Below, one piece after another: positions 33,431 through 42,566 of a stretch of DNA of 64,000 nt. The number at the start of each line of letters is the position of its first letter. Position 1 is the first letter of the stretch. The notes under the pieces were generated by a model that was given only the letters and a program-made list of their open reading frames with translations, was not told the DNA's origin and made no database searches. The translations under genes were made by a program, and so were the position numbers. Origin of the DNA: Fluviicola taffensis DSM 16823 (GTDB taxonomy: Bacteria > Bacteroidota > Bacteroidia > Flavobacteriales_D > Crocinitomicaceae); NCBI RefSeq assembly GCF_000194605.1, contig NC_015321.1, forward strand, positions 1,550,001-1,614,000. Reading direction: 5' to 3'.

Positions 33431-34777
33431 ATGAAGACAGAAGGTGTTGGAAATAAAGTTATGTTAATTGCATTGCTGTGCGCAGCATTGGCTTTGTTTC
33501 TATACATCCGTCCGCGTTTATTTGCCCCCGATCCTCCTCCCAATTTATTAGATCGATTGCCACAAAGTGAGATTGTTGGTCGCTACAATTTGTTGGATAT
33601 CGCCCGTGAAACCAACTCATTGATGTTCAAGAATAAAATACCATTCAGAGAATACATGACGTATGATTTCATCTTAGGTCAGGCAAAAGGAGTTGGAATT
33701 GACATTCAAAGCACAGGATACTTTTTTTCCAATGGAAAAGACGAATGGGGAACCTTTGTTTCAGTCATTGACAGTTCAAGAATTCAAAACGGGTTAAATC
33801 GATTAGAACAATACATTCATATTTCCGATACGATTATTTACAACCGTCGGGTGCAAAAAATAAAAGATTTAGGATTGTACATTTTTTACGACAAAGACTA
33901 TCTACTTATTTACAAAGGTTCAAAAATTAAAAATCGAATAGGAAAAGCAATTTTCGCACGTTTAGGAGATATTGAAAACTCTTGGGAAAAATTTCTAAAA
34001 AATAAAGTCTTCAAAAATGAAGATATTGTGCTTTATTCCAATTCACCAAGGTTGAAGAAATTTGGATTAGATTATGCGATGTTTGCCCACGATAGTGATT
34101 CTTTAAACATCAAATTAAAAACCTATTTGCATTCAAACAAACCATTAAAAATCAAAGAAAAAACAGAAGGAATTGCTTTTGAACGAAGTAAATTATCCAC
34201 TAAAGCACTCGAAATTCATTTAGACATTTCGGAATTCAAAAAAGATTTAAAAAACCCGCTTTATCAATGGATTGTAAAAATTGGGAAGAAAGTAAGTTTC
34301 CCTACCGCAGCATTTTTTGAAGCTTGGGATGGCGATTTATGCTTTCAAGAAGGCGGAACACAATTTGTGAATGAGGAAGTAGTAGAAATGAGCTACGACG
34401 AAGAATTTAATCCCATTGAAATTCGAAAAACAAATAAGGTAGCTGTTTCTGGCTATTCCTTGTTATTCTCTGTCAATGAACATGGAAACAAACTCGTTTC
34501 TGCACTTTTTGCAAAAGGAATCGTTACCAAACAAGGAAAATATTATCACTTCTTGTTTTCACCGCCTTTGAATTTGAATATTCTTCCAAAAAGCATCGCC
34601 GCTTACACAGCTGGCAGATCCCCCAAAGTAACAACAGGTAGTTCTTGTAATGGTTTGTGGAACTACAAAGGAACAGATGTTCTCTTTCACATTGATTCTC
34701 TGAAGAAAAAAGAGATTTATGGTTCGTTGGAATTTGAAGTTGCGAGCTTGCTCCGTAAAGGAAAGTTCAAACGCTAA
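33431..34777 (+). CDS. Membrane-anchored protein, function unknown, partner of the preceding gene
   Basis: 448 residues. One N-terminal transmembrane helix (about residues 9-26, VMLIALLCAALALFLYI) followed by a Pro-rich hinge (APDPPPNLLD), then a large extracytoplasmic domain. Several segments echo the upstream protein (an initial 'LP..EIVGRYNLLDIARE' resembles its 'IPKDAVTVFSLNNISIL', followed by 'GVGIDIQSTGYFFSNG'), so the two may be distant paralogues. No enzyme motif. The start codon follows the previous stop directly. No family name is claimed. Confidence 0.75.
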   Translation: MKTEGVGNKVMLIALLCAALALFLYIRPRLFAPDPPPNLLDRLPQSEIVGRYNLLDIARETNSLMFKNKIPFREYMTYDFILGQAKGVGIDIQSTGYFFSNGKDEWGTFVSVIDSSRIQNGLNRLEQYIHISDTIIYNRRVQKIKDLGLYIFYDKDYLLIYKGSKIKNRIGKAIFARLGDIENSWEKFLKNKVFKNEDIVLYSNSPRLKKFGLDYAMFAHDSDSLNIKLKTYLHSNKPLKIKEKTEGIAFERSKLSTKALEIHLDISEFKKDLKNPLYQWIVKIGKKVSFPTAAFFEAWDGDLCFQEGGTQFVNEEVVEMSYDEEFNPIEIRKTNKVAVSGYSLLFSVNEHGNKLVSALFAKGIVTKQGKYYHFLFSPPLNLNILPKSIAAYTAGRSPKVTTGSSCNGLWNYKGTDVLFHIDSLKKKEIYGSLEFEVASLLRKGKFKR

Positions 34778-34837
34778 AGCGGTTCAATCTTCTTCGCTCT
34801 AGGAGCTTCGAAGGTTCAAAGTTGCTTAAGAAAATAT

Positions 34838-34989
34838 ATTGAACTATTGAACTATTGAACTATTGAACTATTGAACTATTGAACTATTGAACTATTGAAC
34901 TATTGAACTATTGAACTATTGAACTATTGAACTATTGAACTATTGAACTATTGAACTATTGAACTATTGAACTATTGAACTATTGAACT
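34838..34989. repeat. Perfect tandem repeat, 19 copies of ATTGAACT
   Basis: 152 bases with an exact 8-base period and no interruptions. It begins 60 bases after the upstream stop and its last copy ends at the base before the aldehyde dehydrogenase stop codon. It is in the convergent intergenic region, so it lies downstream of both genes. Every reading frame across it meets stops. Confidence 0.97.
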
Positions 34990-36432
34990 TTAATACGGAA
35001 TAAACACATTCTTAGCTTCCGTAAAAAAGCGCAAGGCTTCCCAGCCACCTTCTCTACCAACTCCAGAAGCTTTTACACCACCAAATGGTGTGCGCAAGTC
35101 ACGCACGAGCCAGGAATTGATCCAAATGATACCCGCTTGTACCTTATCAGCTGTTCTGTGCGCTCTTTTTAAGTCAGACGTCCAAATTGTTGCGCTTAAT
35201 CCATAAACAGTGCTATTCGCCATCATAAGTACTTCTTCTTCGGTATCGAATGGGGTCAAAGTAACAACTGGACCGAAAATCTCTTCTTGATTTGTTCTAC
35301 AATCGTAAGAAAGTCCTTCAATAACGGTTGGAGCAATGTAATATCCTTCGTTATATGGAGCTTCCAAATGTACTTGATGACCACCAGTTAAAATTGTTCC
35401 TCCTTCTTCTTTTGCCAATTCAATGTACGAAAGGACTTTCTCCATGTGGGGTTTGGAAACCACAGCGCCCATTTTTGCATTTGGATCTGTAGGATTAGAA
35501 ACAGTCAATTTTTCAACGCGTTCAATAAAAGCTGCTTTAAACTTTTCGTAGATGCTTCGTTCGATAAATATTCGCGAGCCACACAAACAAATTTGCCCTT
35601 GATTCGCAAACGAGGAACGAACAGTAGTCTTAACCATCTCATCAAACTCACAATCTGCAAAAATGATATTGGGGTTTTTTCCTCCCAGCTCCAGAGACAA
35701 TTTCTTGAACATAGGTCCCGCAGTTCGAGCAATATATTCACCCGTTTTTGTTCCTCCCGTAAACGAAATTGCTTTAATTTTTGGATGTTTCACAATCGCA
35801 TCTCCTGCAAATTGACCCAAACCATGAACAATATTCAAAACACCTGCTGGCATTCCACTTTCTTTTACTACTTCGCTCAACAAATAAGCGGTGTAAGGTG
35901 TGATTTCAGATGGTTTTGCAATGACACAATTTCCAGAAGCTAGTGCTGGAGCAATTTTCCAAGAGAATAAATACAAAGGCAAATTCCAAGGAGAAATACA
36001 GCCCACAACACCAATTGGTTTGCGGGTTGTATAATTGATTCCCATTCCTTCCATGTAATGTGATTCGGAAGCAAAATGTTCAACAGCCGTTGCAAAAAAA
36101 TGAAAGTTTGAAATCGCGCGAGGAATATCTACATGAGCCGCCAACGAAAGTGGTTTTCCATTATCTCGTGATTCTGCAGCAACAAATTCGTCCATGCGTT
36201 TTTCAATTCCTAAACTAATCCGCATCATGATTGCTCCACGCTCTTCATTCGTCATATTCGACCAAATAGGGAAAGCTTTTTCTGCCGCTATAACCGCCAA
36301 TTCAACATCTTCCTCCGTAGAATTTGGAATTTCACCGTATACTTTACCTGTTGCAGGTTCGTAATTGTCGATGTACTGCCCTTTCACAGGTGCAACCAAT
36401 TCTCCATTGATAAAATTCTGAATGCGTATCAT
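34990..36432 (-). CDS. NAD-dependent aldehyde dehydrogenase, ALDH8-like (2-hydroxy/2-aminomuconate semialdehyde type)
   Basis: 480 residues, a complete ALDH. Motifs: ISPWNLPLYLFSWKIAPAL, the NAD-fold SFTGGTKTGEYIA, general-base Glu248 in SLELGGKNPN, nucleophile Cys282 in NQGQICLC, and NQEEIFGPVVT. The end motif NSWLVRDLRTPFGGVKASG is characteristic of ALDH8A1 and bacterial 2-hydroxymuconic/2-aminomuconic semialdehyde dehydrogenases, which act in kynurenine or aromatic degradation. No other catabolic gene is nearby, so the substrate remains open. TATCTTTG at 36452-36459 is the likely promoter element. The stop codon abuts the octamer tandem repeat. Confidence 0.92.
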   Translation of the reverse strand: MIRIQNFINGELVAPVKGQYIDNYEPATGKVYGEIPNSTEEDVELAVIAAEKAFPIWSNMTNEERGAIMMRISLGIEKRMDEFVAAESRDNGKPLSLAAHVDIPRAISNFHFFATAVEHFASESHYMEGMGINYTTRKPIGVVGCISPWNLPLYLFSWKIAPALASGNCVIAKPSEITPYTAYLLSEVVKESGMPAGVLNIVHGLGQFAGDAIVKHPKIKAISFTGGTKTGEYIARTAGPMFKKLSLELGGKNPNIIFADCEFDEMVKTTVRSSFANQGQICLCGSRIFIERSIYEKFKAAFIERVEKLTVSNPTDPNAKMGAVVSKPHMEKVLSYIELAKEEGGTILTGGHQVHLEAPYNEGYYIAPTVIEGLSYDCRTNQEEIFGPVVTLTPFDTEEEVLMMANSTVYGLSATIWTSDLKRAHRTADKVQAGIIWINSWLVRDLRTPFGGVKASGVGREGGWEALRFFTEAKNVFIPY

Positions 36433-36451
36433 AGTTTCAATTTTTCAAATG

Positions 36452-36459
36452 CAAAGATA
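36452..36459 (-). promoter_or_regulatory. -7 promoter element TATCTTTG
   Basis: Exact TAnnTTTG followed by C on the minus strand, 19 bases before the aldehyde dehydrogenase ATG. Confidence 0.6.
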
Positions 36460-36506
36460 GCTAAAAGTGAAAAGGTAAAAGTTTCAAATAACGACTAAAA
36501 TGATCT

Positions 36507-36638
36507 CACGCAGATTTCACAGATTTACGCAGAACAATAGTTTTATTTTATCGCAAAAGGTAGCAATATTTATTCTCCTCAGTAGCGGATACTTGGGGTT
36601 TACTACCTGATATCTGCGAAAATCTATCCATCTGCGTG
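36507..36638. repeat. Imperfect inverted-repeat element (MITE-like), CACGCAGAT arms
   Basis: Left arm 36507-36533 contains CACGCAGATTTCACAGATTT and ACGCAGA. The right arm 36611-36638 is its imperfect reverse complement (TCTGCGAAAATC, ATCTGCGTG). The 77 bases between hold no gene. It lies in the 264-base gap upstream of the aldehyde dehydrogenase. Confidence 0.6.
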
Positions 36639-36696
36639 CTAAAAAAGGGACCCAATTCTAATAACAAAAGAGTTATCTCAATGGATTCAATGATTT

Positions 36697-38340
36697 CTAG
36701 ATTTTAAACCTCACTCCTACTTGCAAATACAATGAAATATTCAATCTGCCTGAGTTGAGATAATTCGTGGAAATTCCAATATTGGCAAAAATTCGGTCTA
36801 TTGCAAACGAAAACGGATTGCTTTTGTAGGCTACTCCGAGATACAAGGCGTGAGTTAAACTTCCATTCGTGCGGGCATTCAGATACGATAAATTACTTCC
36901 AACGTATGCAGCTAACGTTGGATGAAAATCATGAATCAATGAACGATTCGCATTTCCAATCACCAATTGCTTAAATGGATCATAAGAAAAAAGCAGGTAA
37001 TCTATTTTTAAACCCGCCAAAATTCGGGCTTTCAAATCAACACCAATTGTTGCACTGTACTCAAAATGCGTTCCTGTATATTGTGCATAAGCGAACAAAT
37101 AAGCACTTGACGCATCGTAATTCCAGTATCCAGCTTCCAATCCATATTCCAGCGCATTCAATCCGCCTCTTGATTCTGGCAAGCATTGATGTGCAGAAAT
37201 CGTATCCAATGGATAATTTATTTTCAATGAATCACCAGAAGGAATACACGTAGAGCGATTTGAATAAATATTCCATTCCTTTTTTTTCAAATACTCATTG
37301 GGAACAACCGCAAAAAAATACGGCCGATTTCGAATTCCAAATTTTGTTTTCCAAACGATGGGTTGGTCAAAGTTTTGATCAAAGTAATACGATCTATCAC
37401 CTGAAACATAGTCTTGAGGCACAATCAAAACATGTTCGCCCTCCAACATTTTCTTACGCAATTGCACGTTTTGCATGATGTACACTTCTGGCAATAATTC
37501 GGAAGCTAATTTGAGCGGATGACTCATATCATTTGCACAAACAATACATTCATTGTAGTCTTTCCGGATTTCCTTTTTCGTTAAAATGCCATACGCTTCA
37601 AAATCTGCTTCTTTGACCCGAGCTCTATACCGTTCGTGTTGCCACCAACCATCTCCACTCATTTCAAGTTTCCACTTCACAATCTTAGCATACTGCGAAT
37701 TCTTCGTGAGCGTGTAATACGTTTGATTTTTGGAAAACAAATGCGGCTCCATTTCCAAGATTACAAACGACGTTCTTCCATCATTAACGCGAATAATGTT
37801 GCAATTTTTCATAATGGTATCAGAGAGAACAAAGCAAGTTTTTGTATTCCCAAAGAATTCATATTGATCTGTAGTATCCTGCAACCCACGTTTTCCTTCG
37901 TAAAACAAATGAATTTCCACTCTTCGGTGATTCTCATTAGGATTTCGCAGGGCGTTTTCTTCTCCCTTTGCAAGACTTCGAACAAGTGTTTTTGGAGGTA
38001 AAATTCCCACCAAATACTCTTTCACTTTTTCAGAACGTTTACGAGAAAGGCGAAAATTCAATCGCTTCTTACCTGTAGAATCCGCAAAACCAATGACATG
38101 TAAACTATCTATTTTACGCAAATTGTGAGAAAAAATGTATTTATCAATTTCTTGCTTGTTATCATCCAACAGTTTATAATCACCACTTGGGTAATAAACG
38201 GAGAAAATTTCTTGCGCAGAAACCAGTGAGCTACTCCAACCGAGAAGGATTAGGGTAAGACCTGTTTTACCAATAAACGAAAAAAGACCAATCTTCCGAT
38301 TGATATCGGCACGACTGGTCTTGTAAAAAAAATTTCGCAT
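36697..38340 (-). CDS. OmpA-domain envelope protein
   Basis: About 547 residues from the ATG at 38340. The longer frame back to 38445 would run through low-complexity TTGAAC sequence. The N-terminus has a basic stretch then GKTGLTLILLGWSSSLVSAQ, a signal peptide. An OmpA-like peptidoglycan-binding domain follows immediately (about 50-140): IDSLHVIGFADSTGKKRLNF, LSRKRSEKVKEYL and the closing NENHRRVEIHLF. That order is unusual, since OmpA domains mostly sit at the C-terminus. The rest (200-547) contains a CxxC (ECIVCAND) and ends with a probable beta-barrel (YNYD-like strands, final YLQVGVRFKI). It follows the rprY-like regulator by 105 bases and may be in its operon. Confidence 0.72.
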   Translation of the reverse strand: MRNFFYKTSRADINRKIGLFSFIGKTGLTLILLGWSSSLVSAQEIFSVYYPSGDYKLLDDNKQEIDKYIFSHNLRKIDSLHVIGFADSTGKKRLNFRLSRKRSEKVKEYLVGILPPKTLVRSLAKGEENALRNPNENHRRVEIHLFYEGKRGLQDTTDQYEFFGNTKTCFVLSDTIMKNCNIIRVNDGRTSFVILEMEPHLFSKNQTYYTLTKNSQYAKIVKWKLEMSGDGWWQHERYRARVKEADFEAYGILTKKEIRKDYNECIVCANDMSHPLKLASELLPEVYIMQNVQLRKKMLEGEHVLIVPQDYVSGDRSYYFDQNFDQPIVWKTKFGIRNRPYFFAVVPNEYLKKKEWNIYSNRSTCIPSGDSLKINYPLDTISAHQCLPESRGGLNALEYGLEAGYWNYDASSAYLFAYAQYTGTHFEYSATIGVDLKARILAGLKIDYLLFSYDPFKQLVIGNANRSLIHDFHPTLAAYVGSNLSYLNARTNGSLTHALYLGVAYKSNPFSFAIDRIFANIGISTNYLNSGRLNISLYLQVGVRFKI

Positions 38341-38445
38341 CACAAAAGCGAATATAGGTTTATTCCGGAAAGTTCCAATGTTCAAAAGTTGAAATGTTGA
38401 GATTTGCACCCCCTTGAACTTTTGAACCTTTTGAACTTGTTTCAC

Positions 38446-39138
38446 TTACTCATGAACAATCAATTTAAACCCTTTTCCGTGAATATTTAATATTTCGATA
38501 CGCTCATCCTCTTTCAAAAGCTTACGCAATTTCGCAATATAAACATCCATCGAACGACCGTTGAAGTAATTATCATCTCCCCAAATAGCACGTAAAGCAG
38601 CTTGTCTATCCAATACTTCATTGCGGTTTTTACACAACAAATGAAGCAATTGTCCTTCTTTGGTGGTCAATTTTTTATTTTCCTCTTTCAAATGAAGAAT
38701 TCGTGAAATAGGTTCATATTGGATTCTCCCAATCTGTTGCATTTCACCCTCTTCATTATCTACAGGACCCGTTCTTCTCAAGATTGCTTCGATACGTGCC
38801 AACAACTCTTCCATTGTGAAAGGTTTTGTCATGTAATCATCAGCACCACTTTCAAAGCCTTCCAGTTTATCTTCCTTCATTGCCTTAGCAGTAAGGAATA
38901 AAATGGGAACTTTCGGATCGATTAACCGTACTTCTTTTGCAAGAGTAAAACCGTCCATCTCAGGCATCATGACATCAAATATACAGAAGTCAAAATGTCC
39001 ATCTGTATATTTTTCGTATGCATGTTTTCCATTGCGAGCAAGTTCAACTTGGTACCCTTTCGCTTTGAGGAAAGTTTGCAATAATTGACCCAAATTGTCG
39101 TCATCTTCTGCTAATAAAATTGATCTTTGCTTAGCCAT
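38446..39138 (-). CDS. rprY: OmpR/RprY-type response regulator
   Basis: 230 residues from the ATG at 39138 (MAKQRSILLAEDD). An upstream in-frame ATG lies inside the kinase coding end. Receiver: acidic pocket Glu11-Asp12-Asp13, phospho-acceptor Asp55 in CIFDVMMPEMDG, Thr84 in FLTAK and Lys105 in MTKPF. The output domain is an OmpR winged helix (LTTKEGQLLHLLCKNRNEVL, NYFNGRSMDVYIAKLRKLL, GKGFKLI). The start is 2 bases after the kinase stop, so the pair is co-transcribed. RprY-like regulators in Bacteroides control stress and transport genes. Target promoters here are unknown. Confidence 0.93.
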   Translation of the reverse strand: MAKQRSILLAEDDDNLGQLLQTFLKAKGYQVELARNGKHAYEKYTDGHFDFCIFDVMMPEMDGFTLAKEVRLIDPKVPILFLTAKAMKEDKLEGFESGADDYMTKPFTMEELLARIEAILRRTGPVDNEEGEMQQIGRIQYEPISRILHLKEENKKLTTKEGQLLHLLCKNRNEVLDRQAALRAIWGDDNYFNGRSMDVYIAKLRKLLKEDERIEILNIHGKGFKLIVHE

Positions 39139-39140
39139 AA

Positions 39141-40757
39141 TTATCTTTTTATTGTTACACGAAATTCTGAACCTTCTCCCACCACACTTGTTACATTGAG
39201 ACTCCACCCAAATAGTTCAGAGAGTGCTTTTACATAACTTAATCCCAAACCGAAACCTTTCACATTGTGAACATTTCCTGTTGGAACACGGTACAATTTA
39301 TCAAATATTTTCGAGATATGTTCACGTTTTATTCCAATTCCTTTATCTATCACAGACAATTCCAGACGATCGGCAAAAACTTCGAGTTTAACGGTCACAT
39401 GGATTTTGTCCTTACTGTATTTAATCGCATTATCAACCAGATTATTCACCATGTTCGTAAAATGCATTCGATCAGCTTCAACAAACACTTCTTCCTTAGG
39501 CATTTGAAGGATTAATTCCCCATCCAACCCAGCAATTCGGAAAGAAGCAGTTTTGGCAACAGATTGAATCACTTCTATCACTGGAACTTGTTCCATTTTC
39601 ACTTTCAACTCGCCTCTATCAATCACCGCACTTTGTAAAATAGACTCCACTAAAACACCCAATCGTTTGTTTTCTTCTTGAATCATTTTGACAAAGGGTG
39701 CTGCATTTTCAGTATCTCCACCCATCATAGAAGGATCATGCATTGCCTCACAAGCCAAAGAAATTGTTGAAATAGGGGTTTTAAACTCGTGAGTCATATT
39801 TGAAATGAAATCATTCTTTAATTCGAACAATTTCTTTTGTGTCAAAATGGTTCGGAACATGTATGAAATAGTAATGATAATTAAAATTGCGAGAATTAAA
39901 CTCACAATCAATAAACTTCCCATCGATTTCAATACGAAGAATTTACTATTCGGAAAACTCAAATGCAAGGACAACTTATCTTCCAAAATCTTATTTGGAA
40001 AAAGCATCGTAACCTTCGACTTCACAGTATCCAAGTGCAAATCGTAATTACTTAAAGATTCTTGGAACTTTACAGGTTCATTATTCTCTTCAACAATGAC
40101 AAATTTGTAATCATCTGGCAATTTATCTGCAATAAGCTCTTTTCGAATAATGGAATCCAATAATTTGAGATTGATTCGTTTATCGGGATCCAAATACATG
40201 TTATCGCGAAAGGTTTCCACCATCAATTCGTTGATGTACTTCGCTTTTTTAACAATTTTGTGCATCACACGCTGATCCAAATGATAAGCTGCACGAATGG
40301 AATCCTTGTGAAACAAACTGGTTTGAGTACCATCAAATAATTCGTGAATCTGACGTACATCTCGAGCCAAAACCTCTTGTTTCGAATACAAACCAGAAAT
40401 TGAATCGTAACTATTCCCTGTTACAATCAGATAGTTTTCTAGTTTTCCTTTCACTGTTAAAACAGTGTCTCGAATTGATATCGACTCTTTAACCTCAAAT
40501 AAATTTTGAAATTCTTCTTTGAGTACATCTTTGTATTGACCCGAAACATCTTTGCTCATTAAAGAAGAATACCTGCGAACGTCTTCTACTTTTTCGTAAC
40601 GAATAGCAATCCGCTCGAGTGCCGTATTGGCTTTGCTCTTGAAATCATCAGATTTTCGGTCATAGAGTTGCAAGGTTTGAAAAATTTGAATCAACAAAAG
40701 AGCCAGCATGGCAATCCATACTGCAGTAATTACGAGATTGATTCGAATCTTAATCAT
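39141..40757 (-). CDS. rprX: RprX-like sensor histidine kinase
   Basis: 538 residues. Transmembrane helices near 8-28 (VITAVWIAMLALLLIQIF) and 275-300 (LLIVSLILAILIIITISYMF) bracket a ~245-residue sensory domain. HisKA with phospho-His at about 323 (FISNMTHEFKTPISTISL). HATPase_c: N-box NMVNNLVDNAIKYS, G1 SVIDKGIGIK, G2 GFGLGLSYVKAL. The sensory part has no recognised ligand motif. It is adjacent to the rprY-like regulator. Confidence 0.92.
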   Translation of the reverse strand: MIKIRINLVITAVWIAMLALLLIQIFQTLQLYDRKSDDFKSKANTALERIAIRYEKVEDVRRYSSLMSKDVSGQYKDVLKEEFQNLFEVKESISIRDTVLTVKGKLENYLIVTGNSYDSISGLYSKQEVLARDVRQIHELFDGTQTSLFHKDSIRAAYHLDQRVMHKIVKKAKYINELMVETFRDNMYLDPDKRINLKLLDSIIRKELIADKLPDDYKFVIVEENNEPVKFQESLSNYDLHLDTVKSKVTMLFPNKILEDKLSLHLSFPNSKFFVLKSMGSLLIVSLILAILIIITISYMFRTILTQKKLFELKNDFISNMTHEFKTPISTISLACEAMHDPSMMGGDTENAAPFVKMIQEENKRLGVLVESILQSAVIDRGELKVKMEQVPVIEVIQSVAKTASFRIAGLDGELILQMPKEEVFVEADRMHFTNMVNNLVDNAIKYSKDKIHVTVKLEVFADRLELSVIDKGIGIKREHISKIFDKLYRVPTGNVHNVKGFGLGLSYVKALSELFGWSLNVTSVVGEGSEFRVTIKR

Positions 40758-40970
40758 AGCGAATAGCGAATGTAAGTGAAATGTTAAAAGAACAGATTCA
40801 CTTAACTTTTTTTATGAAGATACGCAATCTATTTAATGGAGAATTCAAAAATTGAAATGGAAGAACAAATCATCTAACTTTTTAATGATCAATTTTCAAT
40901 GATAATTCTTTCGTGAACGAAGAAATAACCCTTTGAGAGCCGCACTAACGTTTGCTCTGAATCAGAAGTT

Positions 40971-42302
40971 TCACTTCTTCTTATTCCCCTTCTTCTTAGA
41001 CTTTCCGTATTTCTCCTGCATCGCTTTTTTGTGATTATAGCGCACATTAACCTTTTTGTTCTTGTCTTTTTTATCGTGAAATGCCGGTCCAGCTTCGTCT
41101 TTAGAAGGAGATTTCACCAACGTATTCTTCATGGAGACTTGGATTTTTTCAAATTCCAAAATCACAGTCGAAAGCTCTGCTTCTTCTGGGAAAGCTTGGA
41201 TTTCTACTTTCTTATCCATAAACTCTTCGATTTTCACAAACTGTTCATGATCCCGTTCAGTAAGGAAACTGATTGCATGTCCTTCTTTGTCTTGTCGACC
41301 CGTTCTACCAATTCGGTGAATGTAATTTTCTTGGTTATCTGGAATATCGAAGTTGAATACATGAGTTACATCCGTTACATCAATACCACGAGCAATAAGG
41401 TCTGTTGCAATCAAAACACGGTAAATTCCATTTTGAAAATGATTCACCGCATTGAATCGGAAATTTTGGGCTTTGCTAGAGTGAATAACACCTAACTCAA
41501 CTCCAAAAACTGGTTCTAATTCTTCGTATAATTTATCGGCAAAAACCCGAGAAGAAACAAAGACGAGCACTCTTGACATGTCTTGATTGGTTTCAAGCAT
41601 GTGCTTCAATAGATTGACTTTCGAAGTGAAATTTGGAACAGCAATGGCTTCCTGCTTGATTTTTTCCAAAGGTGTTCCAACTCTTGCAGCCTCCACTCGA
41701 ATTGGGTTTTCAAAAAAGACTCCTAAAAATCCTTCCACTTCTTCAGAAAGAGTCGCTGAAAATAATAAATTCTGTCTTTTCTCAGGAAGCAAATCAAAAA
41801 TACGCATCAATTGCGGGCGGAAACCCAAACTCAAGGTTTCATCCACCTCATCAATAACCACTTTTTTAGCATGTTTTAACTGCAGTGATCCATTAGCTGT
41901 CAAATCGAAAATGCGGCCAGGTGTTCCAACCAACACATCCAATCCTTGCAACACCATGGATGCTTGCGTATTAATATTTGCTCCACCATACACACCACCA
42001 ACTGCTAGATTCATGTGCGGTGTCAATTTCTCCACTTCTCGCACAACCTGAACAACCAACTCTCTTGTGGGAACAATGATTAAAATCTGTGGATGCGGTT
42101 CTTTCGAGAATTTCCACAAAGACAAGGTTGGAAGCAAGTAAGCCAAGGTTTTACCTGTTCCTGTTTGCGCCAAACCAATAACGTCTTTCCCAGACATCAT
42201 GACTGAAAATCCAGCAGACTGAATCGTTGTTGGAGTAGTATATCCCAACTCGTCCAAAGCAGTTAGTATTGGTTTTTTAATATTCAAGTCGTGAAATGTC
42301 AT
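40971..42302 (-). CDS. DEAD/DEVD-box ATP-dependent RNA helicase
   Basis: 443 residues from the ATG at 42302. A TACCTTTG promoter element at 42317-42324 overlaps the longer frame, supporting this start. Motifs: Q-motif region TTPTTIQSAGF, Walker A AQTGTGKT (45-52), VPTRELVVQ, VGTPGR, motif II DEVD (151-154) in place of DEAD, FSATL, ATDLIARGIDV and HRIGRTGRQ. The C-terminal ~50 residues are a Lys/Asn-rich tail (KKDKNKKVNVRYNHKKAMQ) probably binding RNA. Such helicases act in ribosome assembly and RNA turnover. The DEVD variant should keep ATPase activity, because Asp-Glu and the final Asp are retained. Confidence 0.93.
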   Translation of the reverse strand: MTFHDLNIKKPILTALDELGYTTPTTIQSAGFSVMMSGKDVIGLAQTGTGKTLAYLLPTLSLWKFSKEPHPQILIIVPTRELVVQVVREVEKLTPHMNLAVGGVYGGANINTQASMVLQGLDVLVGTPGRIFDLTANGSLQLKHAKKVVIDEVDETLSLGFRPQLMRIFDLLPEKRQNLLFSATLSEEVEGFLGVFFENPIRVEAARVGTPLEKIKQEAIAVPNFTSKVNLLKHMLETNQDMSRVLVFVSSRVFADKLYEELEPVFGVELGVIHSSKAQNFRFNAVNHFQNGIYRVLIATDLIARGIDVTDVTHVFNFDIPDNQENYIHRIGRTGRQDKEGHAISFLTERDHEQFVKIEEFMDKKVEIQAFPEEAELSTVILEFEKIQVSMKNTLVKSPSKDEAGPAFHDKKDKNKKVNVRYNHKKAMQEKYGKSKKKGNKKK

Positions 42303-42316
42303 CCGGAAATTTTTCA

Positions 42317-42324
42317 CAAAGGTA
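42317..42324 (-). promoter_or_regulatory. -7 promoter element TACCTTTG of the RNA helicase
   Basis: Exact TAnnTTTG on the minus strand, 14 bases before the ATG at 42302. Confidence 0.6.
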
Positions 42325-42504
42325 ATCAATCCATTTTTGGTGGCTTTCAAAGATGAATACTTTCTGATAAATTGGCTTTTTCCTAAAATAAACTTCAAAA
42401 CACCAATTCACCAAGAAGATTACTAAACCAATTTAGTTCTGAACTCATTGATACAACAATGATTACATCATTAATAAATTAACAAAAAAGATTAAAAAAA
42501 GTTT

Positions 42505-42512
42505 TATTTTTG
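42505..42512 (+). promoter_or_regulatory. -7 promoter element TATTTTTG
   Basis: Exact TAnnTTTG, 54 bases before the T9SS protein ATG. The surrounding DNA is A/T-rich, so a chance match is possible. Confidence 0.5.
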
Positions 42513-42566
42513 TTGTGCTAATACGTTAAACTAAACATCATTTTGGTTTAAAAAATACTACTACTG

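Noticed and set aside
34838-34989. CRISPR-like regular array
   Set aside because: The period is 8 bases with no spacers. It is a simple tandem repeat.
38341-38445. Degenerate TTGAAC repeats between the OmpA-like gene and the response regulator
   Set aside because: Similar in word content to the octamer repeat at 34838, but irregular and too short to call a related array.
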